Source: Paracoccaceae bacterium (GTDB lineage Bacteria > Pseudomonadota > Alphaproteobacteria > Rhodobacterales > Rhodobacteraceae). Taken from it: 10,552 nt of DNA. The stretch lies in assembly GCA_027069385.1 (NCBI GenBank), contig JALXER010000371.1, positions 1-10,552 of the forward strand. Direction: 5' to 3'. Both the position numbers and the translations under genes were made by a program. This document shows, piece by piece, positions 1 to 7,015 of the stretch (position 1 is its first letter; every line of letters starts with the position of its first letter). A model generated the notes under the pieces. It saw only the letters and a list, made by a program, of their open reading frames with translations. It was not told the origin of the DNA and did not search any database.

Positions 1-151
1 CGCTTGCGCCAGAGGGGGCTGGCCCCCTGCTTGTGCCCGCACAAGCTCTGCCGATAAGGGGGGCCGCTTGCGGCTCCCCGCAGAGGCAGACGGCCCGGCC
101 CAACTGCTGGAGGCTCATTGCGCAAGCAATGATGCCGACAGCAGGCGGGAG
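1..151. repeat. Left arm of a 151-bp inverted repeat, hairpin-rich
   Basis: The reverse complement of 8518-8668 matches this stretch with 5 mismatches in 151 bases (position i pairs with 8669-i). Similarity stops sharply after 151 and may continue leftward beyond the window. The unit is full of hairpins: 13-19 with 22-28 (AGGGGGC/GCCCCCT), 29-36 with 39-46 (GCTTGTGC/GCACAAGC), a GCCGCTTGCGGC palindrome, and CATTGC-GCAA-GCAATG near 118-133. It begins 15 bases past the stop codon of the minus-strand gene at 167-1045, so its stems could also end that transcript. No coding potential is convincing. It is probably a dispersed intergenic repeat; its family is not recognised. Confidence 0.85.
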
Positions 152-166
152 CGCTACGATTCGTGG

Positions 167-1045
167 TCAGGCGGTGAAATAGCCCACATAGATCATTTGA
201 TCACTTTCATTGGCAATATAGATCCGGTTGCGTTCTCCCCACGGGGCGGGGTTCCAGGCCAGATCGGGGTCGCACAGGCCGGCTTGCCATTCCGGTGAAT
301 CGGCACCACGGGCGCAATCCAGCGGCTGGGGCATGTACTGCAGATCACGAAGCACATCGGCAGCGATGGCCTGCATGCCCCGGAATGGAGGGCCGATTGC
401 AGGCCCAGACCCCGGGGGGGAATCACAATGCGCAATGATTGCGCCGCTGGGCGAGAGCACCCAAATACTGTGATCAATCGTATCCGCGACGATCGCATGG
501 CCGTCAAAGGCGCTAAGCCCGTATGCGGCATGGCCGGTTTCAATTTCGATGCGACTTAACACCGCCCCGCTGTTTTTATCCAGCACATACAAGTCGTTCT
601 GGTGGTCAAAAGGCGTGCCGGGGGGCGGTGGCAGCGCGGCGGCGCTTACCAGCAGATTATCACCGCTCACCGCAATCCCGAAGCCTTTTTCAACCGGTTG
701 CGGGAACTCGCGCAGCACGGTCATATCGTGGTCCAGCAGACGAATGGTTTGCGGGTCGGGGGGGCCGCCCAGAATGCCCTTGGTGACCCAGAATCCGTCC
801 AGATCCGTGTCATAGGCCATGCCGTCAATCACCTGGTTCGAATTTCCGGAAGAAATGGTCCGCATGATCCGGCCGGTTTCCGGATGCATATAGACCAGGT
901 CATCCTCAAACTGCGTCTGACTCAGAAAAACCAGAAACGGGTCGCCATGATAGAGCGCAATGCTTAGCGCGGTTCCCATGCCTGTGGTCTGGTAGGGATA
1001 TGGAAATGCACCAAGCTGGTGAAAGGCAATACTCTGGATCGGCAT
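167..1045 (-). CDS. Beta-propeller-like protein of unknown function
   Basis: This 292-residue protein is not recognised as a named family. It contains short repeated blades of the form aspartate-rich turn plus hydrophobic strand, for example VIDGMAYDTDLDGFWVT, then GFGIAVSGDNLLVSA, YGLSAFDGHAIVADT and DHSIWVLSPSGAII. This resembles NHL/SMP-30-type six-bladed propellers, so ligand or carbohydrate binding is possible but only inferred. No signal peptide or membrane segment is visible. Three cysteines lie in the C-terminal third (HCDSPP, LDCARG, LCDPD). The start is well supported: AGGAGG sits 5 bases before the ATG. It follows the Ig-module gene by 17 bases on the same strand, so the two are very likely co-transcribed and may act together. 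Confidence 0.8.
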   Translation of the reverse strand: MPIQSIAFHQLGAFPYPYQTTGMGTALSIALYHGDPFLVFLSQTQFEDDLVYMHPETGRIMRTISSGNSNQVIDGMAYDTDLDGFWVTKGILGGPPDPQTIRLLDHDMTVLREFPQPVEKGFGIAVSGDNLLVSAAALPPPPGTPFDHQNDLYVLDKNSGAVLSRIEIETGHAAYGLSAFDGHAIVADTIDHSIWVLSPSGAIIAHCDSPPGSGPAIGPPFRGMQAIAADVLRDLQYMPQPLDCARGADSPEWQAGLCDPDLAWNPAPWGERNRIYIANESDQMIYVGYFTA

Positions 1046-1062
1046 AGGGGCCTCCTTTGCAA

Positions 1063-2736
1063 TTATTTTTCGAAATGATCAATGTAAAACTTGACGTAAA
1101 CTTCGGGGCTTTTATTGCCCGCCGCATCGATGGCCCGCGCCATCAGGCGATAGCTGCCCGAGCCGGGTTGCCCGTAGGTATCGGGGTTGAAACGCGGGTC
1201 GGACCAGACCCATTCCCCGCCCATATTGCCCTGAAAGACCAGCGCAGGAGCAACCACTTGCCCGCGCACCCATGCATAAGTCTCGAAATTCCAGAACAGA
1301 TCGGTTTCCGTATCCTGAACACTGAACTGGATAGTGCCGGAGTCACTTTGCTCGTCATTGCCCGAAGCCGAAAGCTGGATATTTTCCAGCCCCGGATACC
1401 CTTGTATTTTCTGATCAGGCGCGGGGAAGATGATGGTTGCCACGGGGGGAATCCGGTCATTGGCCCCATAAAGTTGCACCGAGGCACTATGGCGATGGCC
1501 CGCCGCATCTTGCGCACTGACAACCAGCCGATACTTGCCGCTGCCATCGGCGGGTTCATCCATGCGCAGCGACCAGTCATAGTGCCAACGCCCGGCGCTG
1601 TGGCCGGTTTCCGACCATGACGAAATGGCGTTGTCAACCTGCACCGGCGACCACGCCCCCACATAGCCGTCCCACCACAGACCGGTATAGCGATCCCGCA
1701 GCGCGATGCGAACCTGCTCGATCGCCCCGTCATCCTGCACGGTGCCGCTGGCAACCAGCGGATTGCCGACCTTCGCATCGTTTTCGGGGCTGGCAATGGT
1801 AACAACCGGCGAGTCGGGGCTGGTGACCAGATCGGGCACCAACAGGGCCGCGGAAGGGTCGAGATTGGGGTGGCGCCCGCGCCGCCCCACCGCGCGATCC
1901 CGCCCTCGGGCCGAGACCTCGTAACGGCCGCTCCCCTTGCTATGCCCCTCGGTAAAGTCATAGCGCCAGTGCCCCGTCGGGCCGGTGGGAATGATGATAT
2001 GGGAAAACGGATCCCAGTTCCGGTTTGTTTCATTCCAGTATAGATTGGTATGCTTGTCGCGAATAACCAGTTCGACCTCCAGCGGGCCGGACAGGGCATC
2101 GGTCACCGTGCCGGAAAGAACCTGACTATCCCCCGAGGAAACCACCGGATCGATAGAGGTTTCGGGCGGATCACCGTCAACCAGCAGCGCGCGCGATTCG
2201 ATCACCGCCACCCGCGGGTTCCAGTTGCCGTGTCGGCGCGCCTGACGTTCGGTATAGCGCGGAATCCCCTCGGCATAGATTTGCAGATCGACCCTGCCCG
2301 TGCCGAACCTGTCGGCGGGAAAACGCACTTCGGCCTCGAACCATGGTTCTTGGCTTTCGTCCCGCACCACGCTGACCGTGCCATAATCCATAACGGTTAA
2401 CCAGTAATTCGCTGCCATGGCGGCAGGAAGGGTCATCCACCCTGCCCCGTTGAAAACCTGCGCGCCACGGGTCAGGCGCAACCGGACACGTTCGGGCGGG
2501 ATGCCGATAAAACCGCCGCCCTGGGTCAGAAACCCGCTGCCCTGGCGGTTGGTCCATCCGGCACGCAGCCGCAGCTTGACGGATACAACCCCTTCCAGCG
2601 CCACCACGTTCTGTTCCAGAATCGATAACGGTTCGATAAAGTCAACCTGAATGGTCGGATCACCGGCACCTTTGGGTTTCCAGTTGCTCCCGCCGATGCC
2701 GCCACCCCCGGTCGAGGGTAGTTGAAATACTGTCAT
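1063..2736 (-). CDS. Protein with three tandem Ig-like modules, unknown function
   Basis: This 557-residue protein has a glycine-rich N-terminus (residues 8-16), a beta-rich domain at about 28-187, then three related modules at about 189-285, 308-415 and 429-550. Each module carries the same signature: RDKHTNLYW (226), RDRYTGLWW (347) and QDTETDLFW (474), followed about 28-35 residues later by an aromatic W-x-(Y/W) strand and then a GSGxY...A.D.A(A)G end. This layout is typical of Ig/cadherin-like repeats in bacterial surface or secreted proteins. No N-terminal signal peptide, lipobox, anchor or obvious RTX repeat is visible, so the location is unknown. AAGGA lies 6 bases before the ATG. It is the first gene of a likely two-gene operon with the propeller-like gene. 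Function is not assigned. Confidence 0.82.
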   Translation of the reverse strand: MTVFQLPSTGGGGIGGSNWKPKGAGDPTIQVDFIEPLSILEQNVVALEGVVSVKLRLRAGWTNRQGSGFLTQGGGFIGIPPERVRLRLTRGAQVFNGAGWMTLPAAMAANYWLTVMDYGTVSVVRDESQEPWFEAEVRFPADRFGTGRVDLQIYAEGIPRYTERQARRHGNWNPRVAVIESRALLVDGDPPETSIDPVVSSGDSQVLSGTVTDALSGPLEVELVIRDKHTNLYWNETNRNWDPFSHIIIPTGPTGHWRYDFTEGHSKGSGRYEVSARGRDRAVGRRGRHPNLDPSAALLVPDLVTSPDSPVVTIASPENDAKVGNPLVASGTVQDDGAIEQVRIALRDRYTGLWWDGYVGAWSPVQVDNAISSWSETGHSAGRWHYDWSLRMDEPADGSGKYRLVVSAQDAAGHRHSASVQLYGANDRIPPVATIIFPAPDQKIQGYPGLENIQLSASGNDEQSDSGTIQFSVQDTETDLFWNFETYAWVRGQVVAPALVFQGNMGGEWVWSDPRFNPDTYGQPGSGSYRLMARAIDAAGNKSPEVYVKFYIDHFEK

Positions 2737-2771
2737 GTTATTTCCTTAATCAAATATATTCAGTAATAAGG

Positions 2772-2812
2772 AAGTATAGACATAGTATCGCGTCGCTGTC
2801 TACAAGTATAGA
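2772..2812. promoter_or_regulatory. Operator-like repeats upstream of the Ig-module gene
   Basis: The AT-rich leader of the two-gene unit holds a direct repeat AAGTATAGA at 2772-2780 and 2804-2812 (32-bp period, about three helical turns). Nested in it is an inverted pair TAGACA (2777-2782) / TGTCTA (2797-2802) around a 14-bp centre. Such phased repeats just upstream of a start codon are typical of repressor or activator sites. No clear -35/-10 pair could be chosen. The rest of 2737-2869 shows nothing else I recognise. Confidence 0.35.
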
Positions 2813-2869
2813 AATCCGGCATTTGGCCAGATGCACGCTGATTGGAAATAGCTGCCAGTTAGGATGATC

Positions 2870-2954
2870 TGGTACCCGAGGCCGGACTCGAACCGGCACA
2901 CCTTGCGGCGGGGGATTTTGAATCCCCTGCGTCTACCAATTCCGCCACTCGGGC
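2870..2954 (-). tRNA. tRNA-Leu(CAA)
   Basis: The minus strand folds as a class II tRNA. The acceptor is GCCCGAG pairing with CTCGGGT. The anticodon stem is GGGGA/TCCCC with loop TTCAAAA (anticodon CAA, reads UUG). There is a long variable arm (CGCCGCAAGGTG region), and the T arm is GCCGG-TTCGAGT-CCGGC. The 3' CCA is encoded at 2870-2872. The 85-nt length and GG-containing D loop fit leucine tRNA. It follows the sulfotransferase gene by 38 bases but has its own promoter. Confidence 0.97.
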
Positions 2955-2967
2955 ACACGCAAGTTGT

Positions 2968-2996
2968 CGTTTAGCGAAGCCCGCGACCCGCGTCAA
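2968..2996 (-). promoter_or_regulatory. Sigma70-type promoter for tRNA-Leu
   Basis: On the minus strand TTGACG (2991-2996) is followed after 17 bases by TAAACG (2968-2973), placing transcription start just before the tRNA 5' end. The -35 hexamer overlaps the TGA stop of the upstream sulfotransferase gene (2993-2995). The promoter before tRNA-Tyr starts with the same nine bases, TTGACGCGG, which supports both calls. Confidence 0.55.
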
Positions 2997-4603
2997 TCGC
3001 AATAGCCAAAAGTTTTGCGCCACGGCTGCAAAATTTCCATCGCTTCGGGCATCAGGTGCTCGTAACGCTCCCATCTTGCGACGGCGGTTTTGTAAAGCGG
3101 CTGCACCACTTGTGAATAGCTGGGCGTGCTGATGCGCTCGCGCGTGCTGGCGGTCTGGCGGTGGTCGAGCACCGAGGCATCCCAGTCTATCCCGATAAAC
3201 TCGGATACTGGCCGCAGGGTCTTTTCGGGGTCGCTGATCAGGTCTTCATAGCGGCTGATAACCACATCGGGGGCCAGTTTTTCAACCGTGCTTTGCCAGA
3301 TCTGCATCACGCTGTCATAGGTCTTGGCCGCCTCGAGCGGGTTTTCCAGCGTCGCCATAGAGGCGTTCAACCGGTAAGTCTGCATAAAGTTGCTAAGAAC
3401 CGAGTCGGCCGGATCGCGCAGCACCAGAATAAACCGCGCCTTGGGAAAAACCCGCAATATTTCGCCGGCCAGCGCCAGATTAAGCGGCAGTTTGTCGATA
3501 ACGGTCCCATGCGCGTTTTCGGCCCGCACCGCCTTGAAATAGGCCTTGCGCGCCCGCTTGAGCGTATCGGCATCTAGGTGTTCCAACAGGCCCAGATCGC
3601 CGATCTCCAGCGTTCCAAGCTCTTGTCGCAAGGCATATACCGTGCGCTTTTCCTCCATTACCGAAACGCCTTTGTTGCCACGCAGGAACGTGTCGAGCAA
3701 CGTTGTGCCGGAACGCGGAAAACCCACCATGAAAATCGGAGATTCCGTCGCTTCCGATTGAGGTTGCCATGTGGCAGGGTCGAAAGCGCTGTAATAGGTT
3801 TGGCGCATTTCCAGCAGGTCGCGATAACGCGCCGGATCGGCGTATCGGCCACGATACAGCTCGCGGTTAAAGGCCTTGGCCCGCTCGAAATAGGAAAACG
3901 CCTCTTGTTCCTGATGCAGACTGTCGCAACAGCGGCCCAGATTGCGGATACGGGTCAATTCAAATGACATCATATCGGCGTTGCCAAGATCGGCAAAAGA
4001 AAACGATTCCAACAGGGTTTTGGCCGCGGCGAAATCCTTGTCCCGAACCAGCACAACCCCTTGAAACAGCTTGGTAACCGGATGGTCTGGCAAGTGTCTG
4101 GCCACATCGGCCACCGCTTCGCGCAAGGCGTCGGTTTTGTTGTTGCGCTCCAGCACATTCAGCCATTCGGCCGCCGCAACAACATATTTTGGGTTGATCC
4201 GGAACGACTTTTCAAACGCCTGCAAGGCTGGTTCAAAGTTTTCCCGCGCCAGATGGGTTTTGCCCAGCGCAAACCAGCCCTGATCGAAGCGCGGATTGAT
4301 TTTAAGGGCCTTCATATGGTTTGAAATCGCCGCCGAATAATCCCCGACCATGGTTTGCGCGCTGCCCAGATTCCGCAGTGCCTCATGGCTTTTGGGCATG
4401 ATCTTCAACGCCTTTTTGAAGAACGAGACCGCCTCTTTGCCCTGATTTTTGTTGACCTGAACGATCCCCATATAGCTTAGAAAGGCAAAATCGCGCGGAA
4501 AGCGCGCCAGCGCCAGTTTAAGGTTGGCTTCGGCGCTTTTGAATTTCCCCGCGTTCATTTGCTGAGTGATCAAATTTATCATTTTTGCCCGTTGCGTTTT
4601 CAT
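2993..4603 (-). CDS. TPR-repeat sulfotransferase
   Basis: This 536-residue, two-part protein has about four TPR-like helical repeats at roughly residues 10-200, for example EAVSFFKKALKIMPKSHEAL and PALQAFEKSFRINPKY. A PAPS-dependent sulfotransferase domain fills the C-terminal half. The 5'-phosphosulfate-binding loop FMVGFPRSGTTLLD is near residues 291-304, and the 3'-phosphate-binding strand ILVLRDPADSVLSNF near 392-406. The DKLPLNLALAG stretch lies between them. The family transfers sulfate from PAPS to an acceptor; the acceptor here is unknown, with TPRs probably binding a partner or peptide. The start at 4603 is chosen because GGAGG lies 5 bases upstream. A longer frame to 4744 has no such site and would overlap the divergent gene. 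No signal peptide is seen, so the protein is probably cytoplasmic. Confidence 0.9.
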   Translation of the reverse strand: MKTQRAKMINLITQQMNAGKFKSAEANLKLALARFPRDFAFLSYMGIVQVNKNQGKEAVSFFKKALKIMPKSHEALRNLGSAQTMVGDYSAAISNHMKALKINPRFDQGWFALGKTHLARENFEPALQAFEKSFRINPKYVVAAAEWLNVLERNNKTDALREAVADVARHLPDHPVTKLFQGVVLVRDKDFAAAKTLLESFSFADLGNADMMSFELTRIRNLGRCCDSLHQEQEAFSYFERAKAFNRELYRGRYADPARYRDLLEMRQTYYSAFDPATWQPQSEATESPIFMVGFPRSGTTLLDTFLRGNKGVSVMEEKRTVYALRQELGTLEIGDLGLLEHLDADTLKRARKAYFKAVRAENAHGTVIDKLPLNLALAGEILRVFPKARFILVLRDPADSVLSNFMQTYRLNASMATLENPLEAAKTYDSVMQIWQSTVEKLAPDVVISRYEDLISDPEKTLRPVSEFIGIDWDASVLDHRQTASTRERISTPSYSQVVQPLYKTAVARWERYEHLMPEAMEILQPWRKTFGYCD

Positions 4604-4711
4604 ACCGACCTCCGTTTTCCTTTCCTTACGCCATCCCCCGATAAATTGCGAGAGCCCTTGACCCGCTTTGCGAAAAATGCTCGAAGGCCCAAACGAACGC
4701 GAAAGAATGCC

Positions 4712-5293
4712 ATGCTGCGCAGCCTGTATACATGGACGATCCAACTGGGCCAGTCACGCTATGCGCTGTGGCTGCTGGCGCTGGTTGCCTTTGTCGAAAG
4801 CTCGGTTTTTCCGATTCCGCCCGATGCGCTGATGATCCCGATGATCATTGCCGCGCCGCGCCGTGCCTTTCTGATTGCCGCAATTGCGACGGTTGCATCG
4901 GTGCTGGGCGGTATGCTGGGGTATTATATCGGTGCAGCGCTGATGGACGGGGTCGGGGCGCGTATTCTGGATTTCTATCATGCCACCGCACAGTTTGAAT
5001 CGCTCAAAACTGCCTATAACGATCAGGGTATCTGGGCCATTCTGATCGCCGGAGTCACCCCGTTTCCCTATAAGGTGATCACCATTCTGTCGGGCGCAAC
5101 CCACCTGAATTTCGCCCTGTTCATGGCTACCAGTGTTTTCGCCCGCGCGCTTCGCTTTTTCGTGATCGCAATTCTGTTGTGGAAGTTCGGCGAACCGATT
5201 AAAGACTTTATTGAAAAACGTCTGGGGCTGGTTTTTGTCATAGCGCTGGCGTTGTTAATCGGAGGGTTCTTCCTCGTGAGGGTCATATCATGA
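4712..5293 (+). CDS. DedA-family (YqaA-type) inner-membrane protein
   Basis: This 193-residue membrane protein has several hydrophobic spans (about residues 17-35, 50-75, 105-125, 135-160, 170-192). DedA/SNARE-associated family marks are visible: the acidic-then-proline stretch E-SSVFPIPPDAL near residues 29-40, a glycine motif GGMLGYYIG, and GVTPFPYKVITILSGA near 114-129. The glycine and proline motifs are the family's conserved re-entrant-loop regions. Related proteins act in membrane homeostasis or lipid-carrier transport; the substrate here is not known. The start at 4712 is preferred because the upstream extension (from 4559) is non-membranous and overlaps the divergent sulfotransferase gene. 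The ribosome site is weak (GAAAG). Its stop overlaps the dsbB start as ATGA, so the two are translationally coupled. Confidence 0.85.
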   Translation: MLRSLYTWTIQLGQSRYALWLLALVAFVESSVFPIPPDALMIPMIIAAPRRAFLIAAIATVASVLGGMLGYYIGAALMDGVGARILDFYHATAQFESLKTAYNDQGIWAILIAGVTPFPYKVITILSGATHLNFALFMATSVFARALRFFVIAILLWKFGEPIKDFIEKRLGLVFVIALALLIGGFFLVRVIS

Positions 5294-5745
5294 AAAAACT
5301 CGTTTTACTTGCCGCAATCGGCTCGGCGCTGATGCTGGCCGGCGCGTTTGCATTCCAGTATCTGGGCGAAATGCCCCCCTGCAAGCTGTGCATATGGCAA
5401 CGTTGGCCGCACGGGATCGCGGCGGTGCTGGGGCTGGTGATCTGGCTGATGCCGAACCGGCTGGTGGCCTTTGTCGGCATGCTGGTGGTGCTGTTTGGTG
5501 CCGGCGTGGCCTTTTACCATGCCGGGGTGGAACAGATGTGGTGGGCCGGGCCGGACAGTTGCACGGGCCTGCCCGATCTGGGCGGCGCGCTAAGCGGCGA
5601 TTCCCTTTGGGCGCGGCCGATTGTGCGCTGCGACGAAATTCCGTGGCAAATGTTCGGCCTGTCCATGGCCGCATGGAACGGGGTGATCTCGCTGGGGCTT
5701 GCCGGCATGTGGGCATTGGGCTGGCGCAAGGGTTTTGCAAAGTAA
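5290..5745 (+). CDS. dsbB: Disulfide bond formation protein DsbB
   Basis: This 151-residue inner-membrane protein reoxidises DsbA-type periplasmic thiol oxidases and passes electrons to quinone. The first cysteine pair is at Cys31-Cys34 (PPCKLCIWQRW), at the start of the second hydrophobic region as in DsbB. The second pair is Cys91 and Cys114 (PDSCTG and VRCDEIPW), in the periplasmic loop. Four transmembrane spans are visible at about 4-25, 42-53, 58-76 and 124-145. Length is typical of compact alphaproteobacterial DsbB. The start ATG overlaps the preceding TGA, with GAGGG upstream inside the DedA-type gene. No terminator is evident before the tRNA-Tyr promoter. Confidence 0.92.
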   Translation: MKKLVLLAAIGSALMLAGAFAFQYLGEMPPCKLCIWQRWPHGIAAVLGLVIWLMPNRLVAFVGMLVVLFGAGVAFYHAGVEQMWWAGPDSCTGLPDLGGALSGDSLWARPIVRCDEIPWQMFGLSMAAWNGVISLGLAGMWALGWRKGFAK

Positions 5746-5769
5746 TTTCACCCAAATCCAATTCGCGTG

Positions 5770-5798
5770 TTGACGCGGCTGGTCGAGGCGATTATTCA
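5770..5798 (+). promoter_or_regulatory. Sigma70-type promoter for tRNA-Tyr
   Basis: TTGACG (5770-5775) and TATTCA (5793-5798) are separated by exactly 17 bases. Predicted initiation is about 10 bases before the tRNA 5' end. The element shares TTGACGCGG with the tRNA-Leu promoter at 2968-2996. Confidence 0.65.
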
Positions 5799-5815
5799 GC
5801 ACTCCTGAAGTGATT

Positions 5816-5899
5816 GGGCGACAGGCCGCAAGGTGTGGCAGGGGACTGTAACTCCCTCGAGGCGACTCATGCCTGGTTCGATTCCAGGGTCGCCCACCA
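5816..5899 (+). tRNA. Divergent class II tRNA-Tyr(GTA)
   Basis: The 84-nt sequence folds with acceptor GGGCGAC/GTCGCCC (7 perfect pairs) and T arm CCTGG-TTCGATT-CCAGG. The anticodon stem is GGGGA/TCCCT with loop CTGTAAC (anticodon GTA). The variable arm is GAG-GCGA-CTC, and the 3' CCA is encoded. The core is unusual: position 8 is A instead of U, the D stem is only GCC/GGC, and the D-loop base at about position 14 is C instead of A, so the usual U8-A14 pair is absent. It has a good promoter and intact stems, so it may well be functional, but whether it is the only tRNA-Tyr cannot be judged here. It is the insertion point of the element that follows. Confidence 0.8.
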
Positions 5900-5904
5900 C
5901 TTCT
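5894..5904. other. Candidate attL at the tRNA-Tyr 3' end
   Basis: CCACCACTTCT spans the last bases of the tRNA, including CCA, and five bases of flank. It is repeated identically and in the same direction at 7016-7026, just beyond the last broken gene of the AT-rich segment. Tyrosine integrases often recombine at tRNA 3' ends and leave such direct repeats. Confidence 0.5.
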
Positions 5905-5960
5905 TTATCACGTTGATAACATTTCACTTTTCCTTTTCGGGGCATTTACACGCACCATTT

Positions 5961-5993
5961 TCTTGTACTTTTTGTACACTTTTCTGTACTTTT
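5961..5993 (+). promoter_or_regulatory. TGTAC-containing tandem repeats before the integrase stub
   Basis: Three GTAC cores (5965, 5974, 5986) sit in a T-rich context resembling TTTGTACACTTTT, immediately upstream of the integrase start. Short spaced direct repeats at this spot may be arm-type integrase or excisionase sites, or an integrase operator. A small TTATCA-CGT-TGATAA hairpin lies at 5905-5919. Confidence 0.35.
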
Positions 5994-6011
5994 GTCCTGT
6001 GAGGAATAGAA

Positions 6012-6095
6012 ATGACAGCTAAGAGAATCCAGTATTTACTCAAAGAACGCGAGCGCTACTACTATCCGCGCAAGGGTCCAAAAGCGCTAACATAG
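6012..6095 (+). pseudogene. Phage-type integrase, N-terminal stub
   Basis: An ATG with AGGAA 5-6 bases upstream opens 27 codons reading MTAKRIQYLLKERERYYYPR and then KGPKALT before TAG. The start MTAKRIQYLL plus the aromatic YYYPR is typical of the N-terminal arm of tyrosine recombinases encoded next to tRNA genes. The SAM-like core domain and the catalytic R-H-R-Y region are gone; the next gene starts 44 bases later. It is too short to function. The call rests on a short similarity and on position. Confidence 0.5.
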
Positions 6096-6139
6096 CTGCT
6101 AAGGCGATATTGAATTGTGGCACATAGAGGTAAAAACTA

Positions 6140-6990
6140 ATGAAGGCCCAGTTTAAAGAAAAGACATATGAAAAACAATTTGGCATAGAAATTGGTCGCC
6201 TTACCAACATCGTATATTCACCTGATCAATGTGACGAAAAATATTTAGGGTTCGATGATGCATTTTTTTGCCGATAAACCTCCTGTCACGTTTAGCCCCT
6301 TATAGGCGCTATTCTCGCTATGATCGGCTAACAGGTATGAGCATCACGGAATTTGGAAAATTGGGTGCGCAACTCAGCGAAAGAATGCCGCCGTTCCGGT
6401 TCAACGTCTTTGCACAGTACAAGCGACCTGAATACCTAAAGTCCCGTACCGCCAAGCAGTAGTCAGATTGGAATAAGCCGTTCTATCGCTACAGTGTTAC
6501 CTCGCACCAGCAAGAGTTGCTCAAAGAAATTGAAGATGCGAGCCATGGAAGGGCAGTGTCGATTTATGCCAGTCCTGCTTTTTGGACTTCAGATGAGCTA
6601 TGGCAGCACATCCGAGACGGGACTATTATTGATGGCAGTAACATTGCGGCTGCTGGGCGGCTCGCTGGGCATGGCAGATATACTTATGATGCTGCAGGCT
6701 ACTACGGCAAGGGTCACTCAAGAACCGAAGAAATCAGAAGTGACGATTTCAAAAAAGTTCTTGCTTTAGGACTTGAGAATGAATCTCTACCTTTCAATCA
6801 GCACATCAAAAAAGTGGCACAAACTATTGTGAATGTTGTCCAAGTTAATGATCATAGTGAGCAATTATTCGGGCTAGCCTCCGAGGCGACAGGCCATGAT
6901 GGCTTGAAGGAAGGGACACTTTTCTGGGCCGTAGCAACAATAGCAATTTTTGCAGAGGCATTCGACATCGCACCATACTCGCTCGGATAG
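6140..6990 (+). pseudogene. Broken gene of unknown family, possibly PD-(D/E)xK-like
   Basis: The frame opens at ATG 6140 (GAGG upstream) and reads MKAQFKEKTYEKQFGIEIGR... to a stop at 6275. At a run of seven T (6263-6269) the reading passes to another frame if one T was lost. That frame runs PINLLSRLAPYRRYSRYDRL... to a TAG at 6460-6462, then continues in the same frame with SDWNKPFYRY... to 6990. The intact protein would have been about 283 residues. No family is recognised. An E (residue 17), then GFDD (37-40), then FNVFAQYKRPE, with Q-x-K at the end of a hydrophobic strand (6415-6423), resembles the catalytic pattern of PD-(D/E)xK nucleases. This is inference only. The low GC content supports foreign origin. 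Confidence 0.7.
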
Positions 6991-7015
6991 GAGCAATGGA
7001 GCGTGGAGCGATGCG

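Noticed and set aside
68..298. Plus-strand open frame of 76 codons
   Set aside because: It lies partly in the hairpin repeat and partly opposite the propeller-like gene, with no ribosome site or protein-like composition.
2859..3074. Minus-strand open frame of 71 codons across tRNA-Leu
   Set aside because: It reads AELVDAGDSKSP, the familiar false translation of a leucine tRNA, and overlaps the sulfotransferase end.
4559..4711. 51-residue extension of the DedA-type protein
   Set aside because: It is hydrophilic, unlike the family, and overlaps the sulfotransferase coding region; the membrane protein fits from 4712.
4604..4744. 48-residue N-terminal extension of the sulfotransferase
   Set aside because: GGAGG sits before the internal ATG at 4603, and the extension would overlap the divergent membrane-protein gene.
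6460..6462. In-frame TAG as programmed read-through
   Set aside because: A second lesion (frameshift at the T run) in the same gene and the loss of the integrase point to decay, and no recoding signal is seen.
5900..6990. An intact defence system in the tRNA island
   Set aside because: Every reading frame inside is truncated or broken, so at most one relict gene can be described.
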